From: Tetrapyrgos nigripes
Taxonomy: Eukaryota > Basidiomycota > Agaricomycetes > Agaricales > Campanellaceae
Length of the DNA stretch: 64,000 bases
Assembly (NCBI GenBank): GCA_013368315.1
Contig: JAACJM010000024.1
Location: forward strand, 124,001-188,000
Direction: 5' to 3'
Shown: positions 23,509 through 36,399 of the stretch, piece by piece
How positions within the stretch are numbered: position 1 is the stretch's first letter
Layout of the letters: every line of letters starts with the position of its first letter
Position numbers and translations under genes: made by a program
Notes under the pieces: model-generated
The model's input: only the letters and a program-made list of their open reading frames with translations
Database searches by the model: none
What the model was told of the DNA's origin: nothing

Positions 23509-25139
23509 ATGCCCAATTTGAAGACCATTGCCGGGGCCGCTGCAATTGCCTGTGCTGCTGTAGCCTACGCTAACCAAAGCAAGATTGAGGATGCACCCTT
23601 TCAGCTGCCTCCACAAGCAGTAGTAAGTATATCTGACATCCGTTAGGCTGATCAAAGTAAAGTATTGACGGTGCCTTCCAGTTCATTGACCCTCGCAGCT
23701 TTGCGGTAATGGGACCCAATGCCACCTTCCGTGAAAATACTTTCGATAACACATTTTTTAACCCAACTGCAACTACTCCACCCTTCTTTCAAGTTTTCGA
23801 CGAAGCTTTTTTGCAGATACTAGGTCCCAATGCCACAATTCGTCAAGTCGCCGTCAATGACACTTTCGCCTTTGCTCATGAGGCGCCTATTTATAACAAA
23901 GCCACCGATGAATTATTCTTCGCTTCCAATGACGGCGGAGCCCTTGGAATGAGCGACTTGAATCACAATAATCTTTACGGTAAAATTAGCATGAAGGATG
24001 TCGATGCGGCTTTCGCTGCAAATGAGTCTGCCATCAACGTTCCCGTTACAGAAGTGAGTAGGAGTCGAGATATCTGAAACAACGCTTTGGTAACCTTTTT
24101 CTCCAGCTGGATCTACCAGATACGATTCAGGTGCGTGTTCTCGTTCACTTCTGTGAATCTATCTGATTCTCATTCTCCTTCTGTCAAGATGATCAATGGA
24201 GGAACCGGTCCGTATAATGACTCCTTGCTCCTGATCACTTCTGGTCGTGGACCTCTTCCTCCCTCCATTGCTCTGGTCAACCCATTGCCTCCCAATAATG
24301 CCACCGTTCTGCTGGATAACTATTATGGCCGTCAATTCAATTCTCTGAATGATATCAAAGTCCACCCAACGAATGGGAAAATTTTCTTCACAGACACCAT
24401 GTTAGTATTCTGGTCTTCAAGCAATCATCATCATCCTGATATCCATAGTTACGGGTTTGTGAACGAATTCCGCCCAGCACCTTTGATGCCCAATCAAGTA
24501 TACCGCTTTGACCCTGATACAAGTGCCGTTAAGGTTGTCGCAGATGGTTTTGACAAGTGCAATGGGATCGCGTTCAGTTCTGATGGAAAAACTGCCTACA
24601 TGTGGGTTTTTTTTTTCCTTTCCTTTTCTTCACTTCCAATTCATATTCACGACATCAATAATAGCTCGGACACGGGGGTTGCCGGTAGTGTTCTGGTAAA
24701 TAACCAAACAGAGCCAGCGACCATGTGAGTAGACACGTATCATGCGTGAAGGGTTGCTCAATTATTCTCAGCTATGTCTTCGATGTGGACCCCGTCTCGC
24801 ACGTTTTCAAGAACCGGCGAATTCTAGCGTTCATTGACGCTGGAATTCCGGATGGCATCGAAGTTGACACTCAAGGAAACGTCTATACTGGTACGGCCGA
24901 TGGCGCACAAGTACGTTTAGAATTTCTTGTGGACTCACAGCCGTTTGAGGATCCTCTGTTTGACTTTACTACTGCAGGTTTTCAATCCCGATGGCGTCCT
25001 CTTGGGCAAGTTCTTCCTCGGAACCACATCCGCTAATATGGTCTTTGCAGGGCCAGGACGGCTCGTTATCCTCGCGGAAACGAAAATATTTGTGGCGGAG
25101 ATAGCTGCCAATGGTTTTTCCCTTGGCGGACCGCAGTAG
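23509..25139 (+). CDS. Secreted SMP-30/gluconolactonase-like lactonohydrolase
   Basis: Six-bladed beta-propeller hydrolase of the SMP-30/lactonohydrolase family, expected to open lactone rings. The N-terminus MPNLKTIAGAAAIACAAVAY is a signal peptide followed by ANQSKIEDAPF. Recognisable blades include HEAPIYNKATDELFFASNDG, FNSLNDIKVHPTNGKIFFTD, VYRFDPDTSAVKVVADGF, CNGIAFSSDGKTAY, IPDGIEVDTQGNVYTG and ANMVFAGPGRLVILAE. The Asn in NDIKV and the Asp in DGIEV sit where the family binds its divalent metal. Several GT...AG introns interrupt it, the first starting GTAAGT after the ATG exon. It ends SLGGPQ at 25139. Several NAT/NDT sequons fit secretion. Confidence 0.85.
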
Positions 25140-27327
25140 GACTCTTTGAATAGTGAACCTTGTACAGAATATGACACGAGTAATGAAGTACTTTCCACAT
25201 GATTTTTCGGATCGCTATCCTCACAACAAACGTGGCACTGGAAATTTGAACACCATTGCATATACAGGACAGCGCGCCTGGCGTGTTTAGGGGTCACCCC
25301 GTACTCACTCGCTCACTGGCTGTGATGTTTGTCTTGTAACCGAGGCCGTGGATGAGCAGTAGTAAAAGATGCTGAGCCTGAATAGTGGTCATGAATTTGT
25401 GATAGTGGCTAGACCCTCACTTATGTGGATATTTATGAATGTCCCCAGATGTGAAGGTCAATCTCTGTACATGACTCGTTAGATTCAGCTCAAGATCTTC
25501 GAATGACTCGTCAAATCCGGACAGATGTTCTCATCCTACCTAGATCTAGGGTCAATCCAAATCAGTGCGACTCAAGTTCATTCTTTCAAGTTAGCCACTG
25601 ATGTCAGGAGCTATGTCATTTTGGGTTGCTCAGCGCTCGCCTGAATGCTGGTAGTACTTTTTTCTTCACCATTTTTCGAAAGACACAATTTCTCATCGGT
25701 CAGTCCAAATCAGGATACTACATGTGCTACGGTATCAATTATATTCGCTCTGCTACCTTCACGAGTAGGTCGTGACCTTTCAATTTACTAGTTATATCTG
25801 ATTTCATTTCGAAGTTATATACATAGCTGCCTGCTAAGCCTTAGAGGTCTCAAGGGAATGGTACGTCGACACATCAATTTGCAATTGCAAGTGAACATGC
25901 GTAAAAACCATGAAAATGAAAGAAACGACCACTTTGGAGCCGAAACATATAAAAACCCTTATTCCAGCCACAAAGCCTTCCTGTCCAACAATAGCCCACT
26001 ATTTCCCGATAATGCTTAGTAGTGGTTTCCAGAGTCAGCAGCCTTTCAGCAGCCGTCTTAATATAAACACATCAGCCAGCGACAACGACGCAACGTCACT
26101 GGCTGACCGAATCAAGGCTGCCAGGTCCAACGTGTCAGAGAGTGGCTGCCAAAATTAAACATACACTGCCATGGCCAGACTGCAGCAACTAAAGCCCGGG
26201 TGTCTACCAAACACCCAGGCCGAGACACCCAGACCAGGATTAAGTAGTCCTCGTCCTATGTGTATTCCAAGGACCTGTCGAGCTCTGTCTGTCTCCCAGC
26301 CTTATAAGTAGAGCCGAGGTTACGCCGATCTAGGCCTCCATACTCGAGTCCGCTCAAGTCAAAGCGGGGCGGCATCTAGTTGCTACAGGCAGTCGTCCTC
26401 GTAGTTACTATGTAGCTTGAGTCCAGTAGTACATATATACATCTTGAAGGTTGACAATGCGTCAGAACAAAGTCCAGCCGAGGTCCAGCAAGCTATAAAC
26501 AGCATCATGACATCAGCTGCATCCGCCAAGTCAAGGGTAACCAAGAGTCCTGCTGAGCAAATCGAGAACCTCAAACTCAAGCTTCAGAGCTTGGTAGTGG
26601 CCACTTACGTACCACACCGACCAAGAGCATGCCAAGTTATTTGCACAATATGCCGCATGATTGGATTCACAGAAGTGCGAGAAATGACTCGAGTAGAACC
26701 TCTCACGAGGATCGTCAAAAGGTCGGAGGACAAATCCGAGAGAGGGACCAGGAACGACAGAGATGATGCGAAAAAATAGAAACCAGTTTTGCGGAGGTGG
26801 TTTGTGGGGAATATTGTATAGGTGAGGATTAACCAAGGAACAAAGTTCACAGAAATGTGGTACTTGGGCCAAGTTTGAACCACTTGACTTGAAGGATTTA
26901 CGTCGGAAAGTGTGCTGTGCATGCATCTGATGAGCTGGCTGTAGTCCATCGTAAAAGGCTACTTGCGAGTGGGTATCAGTTCGCGCCTGCCAGTGCCAGT
27001 CGAGGAAGATCCAGCAGGACTCCTCGAAAGATCGCTCCACGCTATCCATGCCAAGCGATGTGAGTATGGCAAAAAGTCTCTCTTGCCAGCATTATTGCGA
27101 TCCGCATCTATTCCGAGTCTGTACCGAATATAGGTCTGTTGCACCTGTAGGGATCATGGTCATTTGTCGGGTGGGCAAGTGATGAGAAATTCTCACAGTG
27201 TGGCACCGAAGAAGACTCAGAAGGGGTGCCTGAACCAGATGGAAACGTAACCACGTGTACACAAAGCAAATGTATAGCTCTTAACCACTACCCACAATCC
27301 TTGCTCAATCCTTGCCCTCTAACCGCC
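25140..27327. other. 2.2-kb gene-poor interval with LTR-like sequence
   Basis: No supported gene. Around 26133-26456 the sequence starts TGTCA and ends TGACA and contains a TATA-like ccttataagtagagc, which suggests an LTR fragment. The direct flanks do not match (CAACG versus ATGCG). Downstream, 26417-26779 has a short frame with AEQIENLKLKLQ that could be the start of a retroelement Gag, but nothing supports it further. The last part is presumably the promoter of the gene at 27328. Confidence 0.4.
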
Positions 27328-30300
27328 ATGGACGACGAGTCCGACCGTCCTCAGTCCGGCCAGTCCTTGCTCCTCGCCAGCTCTCTCGCCACTCTCGTCG
27401 TCGCTGGCTCAGCCGTCCTTTTGCGCTCAAAATTGCCGAACCTTCGCTTTGCACTCTTTGGCAACGACCCTCATGGTGCAGGTAGGCTTTTGTCGGTCCT
27501 TTTCTCATCGCTTTTGCTCACCAGAGTCTTCAGAAACAAACGAGGAATATGACGCTGCTGGCAAGTCCTCTCTGTCTTCAATCCTGTAATGTCACTAAAT
27601 TGCGCACAACAGCCTCCAGTCAGGCACAACATGGCCCTTCGAAGAATCATAGGTCCAAAGAACGGCGCAAGCGAGGAAAGGACCCAATGAAAGAGTTGAT
27701 GAAAGGCGGCAAGAAGGCCGCTAAGCTACTCAAAACTATCGACCAGGGCGACTCCCATTCCGCCAGTAGTCCTAGCCTCCCTGCCTCTCCAGCTGCCACC
27801 CAGACCCATCATCATTCGCAGCTCCCTGACTCCAGCCCATCACGCTCCGAGCGTTCTAGATCACCAGACGCTTCAGTCTCTTCCCGGTCCGTCTCTTCTG
27901 CCAGCGTTTCCAGCTCCCGCCATCACGTCAGAATGGCCGATGTTGACCATGACGACTTCAACGAACGTAGGCTAGTTATACAAGGCGATGAAGATCTTGA
28001 CAGGGTCAATTTGGCTTCTAAAGATCTCTCGGACTCACAACGGCCTCCAAGGTCCGACTCTCATTATACTGACTCTCATTACATATATTCCACCTATCCC
28101 GGGGCGCATTCCACTCATTCCCCTTCTCATTGCCACTCAACATCCCACTCCAGCACTCCATCTTCAGCTTCAGCCATCACCTCGTTGTCATCAGCCGACT
28201 CAGAGGGAAGTGCATCAACAGCAGTGACCTCCGCCGGTTCGACGTCTCCCGTTTTGTGCCCGAAACCATACGAAGACGAAGACGATACACCCAGCGTAGA
28301 AGGGGACGAAGGCAAAGGAAAATTGACGGCCACTGGGAATCACATGTCTTCTTCCAAATCCTATCCTTCAAAATCTTCCAGAGACCCCCTTCATAATGCC
28401 AACGATACTTTTCCTTCCCGCAAGCCGCCTAGGTTTCGGACAAGGAAGAATACTTCTTCTCCACAACCCGACATCCCATCCACTTCTTTGCCCCCTATTA
28501 CTTCCAGAACCTCCACTTCCACACTTCCTTCGGACTTTACTGACAGCTCAGAGCGCCATGATGCCGAGATCCCCGTCTCTCCAACTTTGACTGGCTCTAT
28601 AAATAATGCGGCCATCAAACCGCGGTATAGGGACCGAGAGCGAACGTCATCTGCTGTTCATGTCAGCGATTTTGATCATGCTGCGAATGAACACGGGAGC
28701 GCGCCTCGACATGCACCTACGCCACGAAGAATCCCCACACCATCTGCCTCGGGAAATACAGCTTCTGGCTCAGGAACAGGATCACCCGGTCCAGGATCTG
28801 GTGTCAATTCTGGTCAGAGTACACCACAGTCTCAGTCAGCGTCATCAGCATCTTCGACCCTCTCCACCCAGACCCAAATCGCATCCTTGAGAGGCGCTTT
28901 AGAGGCGGCACGGATGAGGGAAGAAAAGACTAAAGTAGAACTGGATCGTTATGTCAAGGAAGTCGAGATGCTTAGATGGGAAAGCTCTACTTGGAGAAGA
29001 CGTGAAAGCGAGGTGAGCGCTATTTTTTACTTGTGTCTTCGTATTCGGAGCTGATATTTTTGCTACCTTGCAGCTTCACACTCATGTACATCACCTTATG
29101 CATCAACTTCAGTCGTATTCCGCGTTCTATATGTCATCTATGGCTGTACCACCACCCCAAATGCAATCTCCACCGAATGGCACACAACATCCTCATCCTC
29201 AGCATCTAGGTATTCCTGGAAGAAACGGGTCTCCGTCCGGGAGTAATAGCGGCTCTAACGCGCCCTCGCCGAATCCCAATGGACATCAGCAGGTTCCCCT
29301 GCCCTCATCTACTCCCAATACTTCGGGAGGCCAACCACTGGGACACGAACAGCCTCCGTCGGCTCAGCAGCAACCCATGACTCAGGACAACGGAAACGGA
29401 ACGCCTGCCAATGAACTAATGACGCAGCAATTACCGTCACCGCCAAACGGGTTGCCCATGTCTCCTATTTCACCACTAGGCACAATATCTCCTCTTTCCT
29501 TTTCCATGATATCAAGTCCCCATTCGCCACAATTCCCTTATCCTCCTTACCCGATGATCGGGCCGTCCCACATTCCAGGTCGTTCACCGTATGGAATGCC
29601 AATGCCTTTGCAAATGCATCCGTCACCTTTCCTTTCCATGTTGAATACTATGCCAGCGAGTACTTCATCTGGTTTGCCGATGGGTCCTGGGGAAGACGAA
29701 CTTTCCCCTGATCCAAGTGCCAACAACTCGTCCAACCCTGGACCAAGGGAAACTTTGGATCGAGGGAGGAAAAAAATGAGGAGCATGGCATCCCCGATGG
29801 GTGAGCCCGGCGATGGATGGGTCGGTGTTGGGATTTTCAGAGATGCTGACGAGGACAATAGTGCAAGTGGCAGCGCGGAACGATATGATGCAGAGGGTGA
29901 AGATAACGAGGAGGAGGAGGATGATAATGGAGGTGTCAGTGAATTGTTGGTCGATGCTATACTCAAGAGGCCTGGTAGCATACGGCTGGGATCTGGGAAG
30001 AAGAGAAGAAGACGAGATAAGCCTTCATCCGAGCCTGAGGACGAGAAGGGGAATACTAGTTCATCTCCACCTCGTTCTTTATCTGGTACACCCAGTTCGT
30101 CAGAGTCGTTACAAAACTCGTCGTCTGAATTACCCGTCGAGTTTGTATTCCCTTCAATCTCAGATTGGGGAAACGTGACGAAAAAGAGGACTGATGTTGC
30201 TGTGGAACCCAGTCAAGGAGCGCCTCAGGAGGAAGCTACTTTCAAGGGACTCGAAGAGGATGACATTACTCCGCCTGCTTCAGGCAACGCTCAAGTCCCT

Positions 30301-30366
30301 GAGCCTACACCAGTCTCATTGCCCGACTCAGTCGCTGGCAATGAGCTAAAAGATTCTGACAGCTAA
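27328..30366 (+). CDS. Large Ser/Pro-rich protein with an N-terminal membrane segment, function unknown
   Basis: I do not recognise a family. Exon 1 (MDDESDRPQSGQSLLLASSL...) contains one hydrophobic helix (SLLLASSLATLVVAGSAVLL) and ends at a GTAGGC donor. After two short introns a basic patch follows (RSKERRKRGKDPMKEL). Several hundred residues are dominated by Ser, Pro, Thr and His. A coiled coil spans IASLRGALEAARMREEKTK and VELDRYVKEVEMLRW (near 28880-29000). After another intron comes a Pro/Met/Asn-rich region, an acidic run (AEGEDNEEEEDDNGG), a basic cluster GKKRRRRDK (near 30000) and the C-terminus NELKDSDS. The layout suggests a membrane-tethered scaffold or a regulator with a nuclear signal. 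Exon joins up to 27620 are approximate. Confidence 0.65.
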
Positions 30367-31406
30367 TCGCCGTCTAGATCTTCATACTACAAACTTTCTG
30401 AGTCTGACCAATCGAACCACGAAAAGCGAAGACAGTGTCAGAACACCATGGTTCTGCATCTATTTCTCCCAACGAGTTACACGGACGACCATTCCTGCCA
30501 AGCATATTCAACCAACATATATGTATATTCTTGTTCAGCTTCCGACATTTTATATTTTTCTATATTGTGTATCTTTCTTGGTCCTCCGTGGACGGACGGC
30601 TTACGCACTGGCTACCTTACTCACGCTCTGACTGCCGATAACCGACTTTCATGTCACATCTTTCATTCTTATTCACTTTTACTTACTCCATGTAGCTCAA
30701 CGAATCATCGCATCCTTTTTATCACTATTCTATTGGAGTACCTTTCAGCCCCTAGCAAGTGTTGGAACTTGTCTGCTACTGCTTTCTCCCGTTTCTCGCG
30801 ATCACGCCCTAGTTCTGTCTGTCTTGCTACCCGTTCTGGTTCAACTACTCAAACCAAAGTGGATTCCTACTATCCTTCTTCTCATACCCAAAGCACATAC
30901 TGAATTTTGACTAATATCATACGCAGGACGCAAAGACGACCACAGCCAAACAAGAACGTATTTTATGTATAGTATACCAAATTGTCAGTAGATACAACCT
31001 AAATTAACAGTTCCTGGATGCTCAGCGCGCAACGCTTAAGCTTTTGGCGAACTGCCGAGAAGCTTCTGGCGATATTGATGTTTTGCAAAGCCGTCCAAGC
31101 CAAACAAAAGAAGAATTTCCGAGACTAGTTAATAATGGCGTTTTCACTTTCTTCTTCTCATCATCATCCCTGTCATCTCGTATTCTGGCGCCTCTCTTGT
31201 TCTCTGTGCGTATCTCGCAAGTTTTCAGTCTGTCCTTGTTTTCTAACCGAGCAATTTTCCAACACAGTATATCTATCCCTGAATAATCCATTGTTCTCCA
31301 CTTCCAGAACCCCCGTGACCGCGTATCCTTATTGTTCTCTCGTCTTCATCAGGGTTGGCGCGGTATAAGACCAGCTGAAGCTACCCAGCCCTTCTGCCAA
31401 CAATTC
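30367..31406. other. Intergenic interval, 3' UTR and promoter
   Basis: A 151-codon frame at 30448-30903 starts 80 bp after the stop of the preceding gene. It is rich in Ser, Tyr and Cys and looks like read-through of UTR sequence, so it is not called. CT-rich runs near 31140-31340 resemble a transcription-start region for the gene at 31407. Confidence 0.45.
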
Positions 31407-33124
31407 ATGATGTCGAAGGCCAGGTCGTCTGTCGAATTCCCCCCTCCCCAACCTTCCACTGCCCGGTTGCAGACGAAGTACACTCTCATTAATAACAATA
31501 CGACAGCGACATCCTCGACTCAGATTCCGAGAATTTCTTCCGTTGGTCAGAACATGCCTTCACGCTCCAGAACTACCTCGACCTCCTCTGTAGACACCAT
31601 TCGCATCAGCTCTTATGACAAGAAAAAGACGAAAGAGGGAACAAAAGTTCCCCGGTCTTCTTCCGGATCCAAGAAGAGGTGTCGCGCAAGCGATTCGACT
31701 TCCTCTGGTCTTGATCCTGCCATGCTCGATATCCGTCGCACGAGACAACGCACACTTTCCTCTTCCTCTACCGCTACTGTCCGCGCGGGTGATCAGAAGT
31801 CTGATGTAGCCTTTCCTTCATCCGAAGACGCTTCAGCAACGGATGAAACAGCTGACACCAAGTCTACCACGCTCCGCAAGAAGGGTGCCGGAAAGACGAC
31901 TAGAAGAATCAGTCCACTCAAGCTGAATCCTGGGCATGCTGCACCGTCCGTTGCTGTTGCAGTAACAGAATCTGTGATTCCCCATCGTGACGCACCCTCA
32001 CCTCCCGCTCTTCCATCTCATACTCGTCAGCGGGTCAATTCCTTGTCCCCGAAACATTCTCAATCGACGTCACAATCGCATCAAACAACAACACCTCCTG
32101 TACGGTCATTCGTACCTAACAGATATCGATCAAGTCTCTTTGAGCCTCTTCCTGATCATCTACAAGACTGGGAACCATCTACGTCGGTGATTCAGTCACC
32201 GTTGGACTTGAATGGCACAGATGATCAGACTTCAGGTGATGAGGATGCATCAGAAGCTATGGCCAGCGGTGGGCCTTGGAAGGATCAGTGGGGCAATCTG
32301 CATCTCGGTATGGACGATTTGGACCTGTCCATTACTTTCCACAAAAAGCAGCCATTCTTTGACGTGTGGGATTTACCAGATGAGTAAGTGTTTCGTGTTT
32401 CGTGTTTTCGGTTTGTGATAACGATATGCTTACGCACTATTCTCATTTTAGCATTTATGTTGGCGTTCCCGCACGGGTACATCTAACGGTCAAAGATCCT
32501 CACCGTTGGACCGGATTCTCTTTGGCTCCCGAACCAGATGTTCGTTATATCGACATCAGATGTAACTCGTTTGAGTATCGCTCCTATCCCGTCCCTGCCG
32601 CTTCCATAGGTCGCCACCCTCAAACACCGTTTATACTGCCGCCCGAATACGCCGTTGCATACACCGGCACCTCTTCCTCCGAATACTCTGCTAATACGAC
32701 TGCACCTATCGACCTCACACGTGGAATCGTCGTAAACAAGAAATGGCACAAAACATTCCCTGGTAACAAAGTCTTCCCTCATCGGGAAAGGCTCATCTCG
32801 ACGTACAACTTGTTACCAGACGATTCCATTGAGTCTGCCGTTGGAAAGGGAGAGGGAGATGAGGACCATGTCGTCATGAGACGTGGGTGGTACTTCAAGT
32901 TCCTTATCCCTGTGCCGATGTGGGTTGTTCGGATGGGAAACTCGAGGGCATTTACTGTTGAGGTAAGTGTCTGGGCTGGGCCAACGGGCGGGGATGATCA
33001 TACCTATTATTACGGCGATGACTTTGTTCCCGAGGGTGGCCTACTGAGGCAGGAGACGGAGATGGTGATATCTCACCTGAGGTCAGAGGAGGAGATGGCC
33101 AAGAAGCTGCAGAATTCCGCATGA
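31407..33124 (+). CDS. Uncharacterised protein with conserved-looking C-terminal domain
   Basis: Two exons joined at about 32383-32453 (GTAAGT...TTTTAG, codon for Asp split). The first 300 residues are Ser/Thr-rich and basic with KKRCRASDSTS. An ordered region follows: GPWKDQWGNLHLGMDDLDLS, FFDVWDLPDD, then IYVGVPARVHLTVKDPHRW, PFILPPEYAVAYTG, VVNKKWHKTFPGNKVFPHRE, GWYFKFLIPVPMWVVRM and AFTVEVSVWAGP. The alternation of hydrophobic and polar residues there suggests a beta-rich fold. I do not recognise it; it may be lineage-restricted to basidiomycetes. The ATG at 31407 is chosen because the frame upstream has no ATG. Confidence 0.7.
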
Positions 33125-33599
33125 GTAAAAGACTCGTGCTAACTAAGTGGCTTATGACGAGGACGCAAACCCGAAAAAGCGACACAGAAAAAGTTTGTTG
33201 ATCGCTGGGTTCCTCACTGTTGATGAAAACTCTCCTTTGTTTGCATATCGTAGTATATTGGGCGCCTTAATTCTGCAAGTATCTTATTTCCCTATATCAA
33301 TACCGTAGCATACCTCGCATTAGTGATTATTCTTATTTGTACCTCTCACTCTGGACACTGGTTTCGGATATACCTGCGTACTGACCCTGCATCCCTTCTT
33401 TGCCCTCTACCTATATTGTTACCTACCGGTCTACCTTGGAAACATGGATTTTGAAGCATACTTTGACCTTTTGAACACGCGTTCACTGTCGACGCGCCTG
33501 ACGCGTCCACTTTCTGTGTGGGAACTTGTTGCCTGTTCGAACCCGCCTTCATCATAACCAGTGTCTACGTCGTTGGCCGCAGTGTGCAACCCGAAAATC
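33125..33599. promoter_or_regulatory. Promoter region of CHS5 with paired ACGCGT boxes
   Basis: 475 bp without a gene. Two ACGCGT hexamers (33477-33482 and 33501-33506), the MCB core bound by MBF at G1/S in yeast, lie about 100-120 bp upstream of the CHS5 ATG. Confidence 0.4.
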
Positions 33600-35234
33600 A
33601 TGCAGAAGACTCAAGAAAGCTTCACTTTCACTGTAGGAAAGCTTGGTGCGTTCTATTCAGCCCATGTTGACCTCGCGACTGACCTTTGGATACCACAGAT
33701 GCTGGCATGGCTGTAAGACACATGATTTTACCCTTCATACACATAATGTTCTGATGTTCTGTCCTTGTTCTTCTTGAACAGATTCTACTTGGAGAACGCG
33801 CACATTTAATCGAATTTCCTTCGATTCTATTACCTCCCGGAGCGACTACAGGCTCAATAGTGAACATTGCTGTGCATCAGAATTACGCAGAGGAGAAGAG
33901 ACGTGATGGCGAGTTTTGGAGCTTGCAGAAGGATATTCTAGAAGAATTTGGCGTAGCAACGCCAGAACCACCAAAGTTGCAAGTGCGTCCTGGTGTCGAG
34001 CTTGTTGCTAGAGCAAGAGCTAATGCTTTGGTTATCACAGCTACGCAATGTCACTCAGACGTCAGTGACTCTCGAATGGCCGACCATCAAGCTTGCGACT
34101 GCAAAACTACGCTCTTTGGATATCTATCGAAATGGTCAACGCCTAGCTGCCATACCTTCGGCAACGACGAACACTTCTACAAAATTATCTGGACTTGAAC
34201 TTAACACTGAATATTCGTTCCAGCTCATTCTGCGCACTACTGCCGGTACATTCCCCTCAAATCTCGTCAAAGTCCGCACGCATATCATGGAAGATACATC
34301 GGGTATCTCAGTGTGTTTCGGCAACGTCCAGGACGAAGCTTTATTGGATGCTGGCAAGATGGCTCTCAGAGAGATGAAGGCGAAATGGAGTGATAGAATC
34401 CAGATTGACACGACACATTTTGTTTGCACGACACCTGCTGCGACACCAAACGGGGCCCAAGTGTCAGGCAATGCGTCTGGAGCACCAGGAGTGGAATATC
34501 AGAGGGCATTGCAACTTAGTATACCTGTTGTAACGCCTCATTGGATTCTTGCTTGTCATGCTGAACGACGGTGCGTGCATTTGCTATTCTTGAGTGTCGT
34601 TTTCTGATCTACCTGCTTTTGTAGAATGATGGCCATCGCTCCATACTACTTGGGTGCTGAGCCGCCCGCTGGCAGCTCAACGCACTCATTCCGACCACAA
34701 TCCATGTCCCAAGCATCTCTTTCTCGTACAACCTCTTCTCCTCCCGTCAATGGAACTGCTCGTAGTCCCAATTCACCTTCTAACCGCGCTTCGATGCCTC
34801 CTCCAGCTCGTCAACCTAGTGCATCGCCTCCAACCAGTCATTCCCCATTCGTTAATCAACCTCCAGCAGCAGAGACTATTCCTGAAGAACCGAGCCCAAG
34901 GAGAGATTCGTCTGGAAGCCTAGACTCGGAGTCAGAAGAAGTCAAGTTGGAGAGGTCCGATAGTGCTACCAGAAAGAGAAGGAGTGGAACGATGAATAAG
35001 GATTTCAAATTCCCTTCGCCGCTCAATTCGCCTGTGATCACAGCACCACCTGTACCGTCCATTGCTGTGGATAAGGCAAATGAGGCTAGCCAGAGTCAAT
35101 CTTCGGCCCCAGTCATTACTCCGTCTAGTATCGAGGTACCGCCGCCTCCACCGGTCGAGAAGGAAAAATCGACAAGCAGTTCACTGGATGATGCAGAGGA
35201 CGACGTTGGAGATACGGTAGAGATTGAATTGTGA
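33600..35234 (+). CDS. CHS5: Chitin biosynthesis protein CHS5 (exomer scaffold)
   Basis: Scaffold of the exomer complex, which carries chitin synthase III and other cargo from the trans-Golgi to the surface. Short 5' exons spell MQKTQESFTFTVGKLDAGMA and ILLGERAHLIEFPSILLPPG, the N-terminal dimerisation part. A fibronectin type III domain follows (VTQTSVTLEWPTIKLATAKL...LNTEYSFQLILRT). Next is a BRCT domain (GISVCFGNVQDEALLDAGKM, THFVCTTPAA, VTPHWILACHAERR). After the last intron (near 34572-34625) comes a Ser/Pro-rich, partly acidic tail ending DDVGDTVEIEL. The FN3-BRCT order is diagnostic. Five introns; joins are in frame. Confidence 0.92.
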
Positions 35235-35405
35235 TTACGACTGGAGACTGCAGTTCCTTAGTTTATTTTTTACAAGTTCCGCAATCACTATGATATACCA
35301 CCTCTTCGAGATTTTTACAAGTAAAGTCGTAGTACAATGGCACTGGCCGCGGCGACTGTTAGAAGAGACGTCCAATTTTAAAGCACTACGCTTCTTTCTT
35401 CCATA

Positions 35406-36399
35406 ATGTCTGTACGCCCAAAATCCATCGCTTTACTCATTTGCGACACTCCTTTACCCAGTGTTATCGTCGAACACGGAGACTATCACAAGATCTTTTC
35501 TGTACTCCTCAAGAAATCTCTACCTGATCATGACTTTATCCTGGATTCATACGATGTAGTGCACAAGATGGAATATCCTGATGACGAAAAGTTGGACGAG
35601 TATGACTGCGTTATGCTAACTGGTTCTGGTAAGTCTAATCCTGAAGAAGAGGATATCCACGACGAACTGACTATAACAATTCTCGATGATGGTCATTTGA
35701 AAATGAAGCTGCATCGGCGTACGAAGACAAGGAATGGATCCACAAGCTCATAGACTTTGTTAAACGTATCGCAGATACCAAACCGAATATCAAACTAGTT
35801 GGTGGGTCCTCAGTTTCAACTGTACCAACGGCAACATCTAATCTAGAGCAGGTATATGCTACGGTCATCAGATTATTTCTATGGCCATCGGTGGTACATG
35901 CGTCAAGAATCACGGTAAATGGGAAGTCGGACCTACTGCAATGACATTAACGGAGCTGGGCAAAGACTTGTTGAAGATGCCGGGAGACGAATTGGTACGT
36001 CGAGTACAGTGCCCAAATTTCAGCGTTTTCTCAGTGTTACTGATTGTGAACGTAACGCAGATCTTACAAGAAATGCATCAAGACTACGTCCCTGCCATCC
36101 CTCCAAACTGCCATCTCCTCGCCTTTACATCCATATCACCCAACCAAGGTTATGTTCGATTTACATCGCACCAACCTCCTTCATCCGGACAAGTCGACCC
36201 TTCGTCCATCCAAATTCTGACAGTCCAAGGTCACCCAGAGTTCACTCAGGGTATCATGGACAAACTTGTCGTTGCACGGACGGAGAAAGGCATTTTGACA
36301 AAGGAAATGAAGGAGGATGCAGACAAACGAAGTGTGCTGAGGAATGACGGTGTGATTGTTGCAAAGGCCATTTGGAGGGTATTGGGCGTGGATGTATAG
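35406..36399 (+). CDS. Class I glutamine amidotransferase-like protein
   Basis: Stand-alone GATase1 domain of about 250 residues, similar to GMP-synthase-like amidotransferases and fungal gamma-glutamyl hydrolase-like proteins. It starts MSVRPKSIALLICDTPLP. The catalytic Cys is in KLVG-ICYGHQ, split by an intron. The His-Glu pair of the triad is in VQGHPEFTQG near 36230. Three short introns (starting near 35630, 35799 and 35996) keep the frame. No synthetase domain follows. The amide acceptor is unknown; it may act on glutathione-like or small-molecule substrates. It lies 170 bp downstream of CHS5 on the same strand. Confidence 0.85.

Noticed and set aside
30448..30903. 151-codon plus-strand ORF after the gene ending at 30366
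   Set aside because: It lies in the presumed 3' UTR, is rich in Ser, Tyr and Cys without domain or targeting features, and has a composition typical of translated T-rich non-coding DNA.
33530..33550. GTTCGAA-like B-box (ctgttcgaacccgcc) suggesting a tRNA gene
   Set aside because: There is no matching A-box upstream at the right spacing and no acceptor or anticodon stem could be folded.
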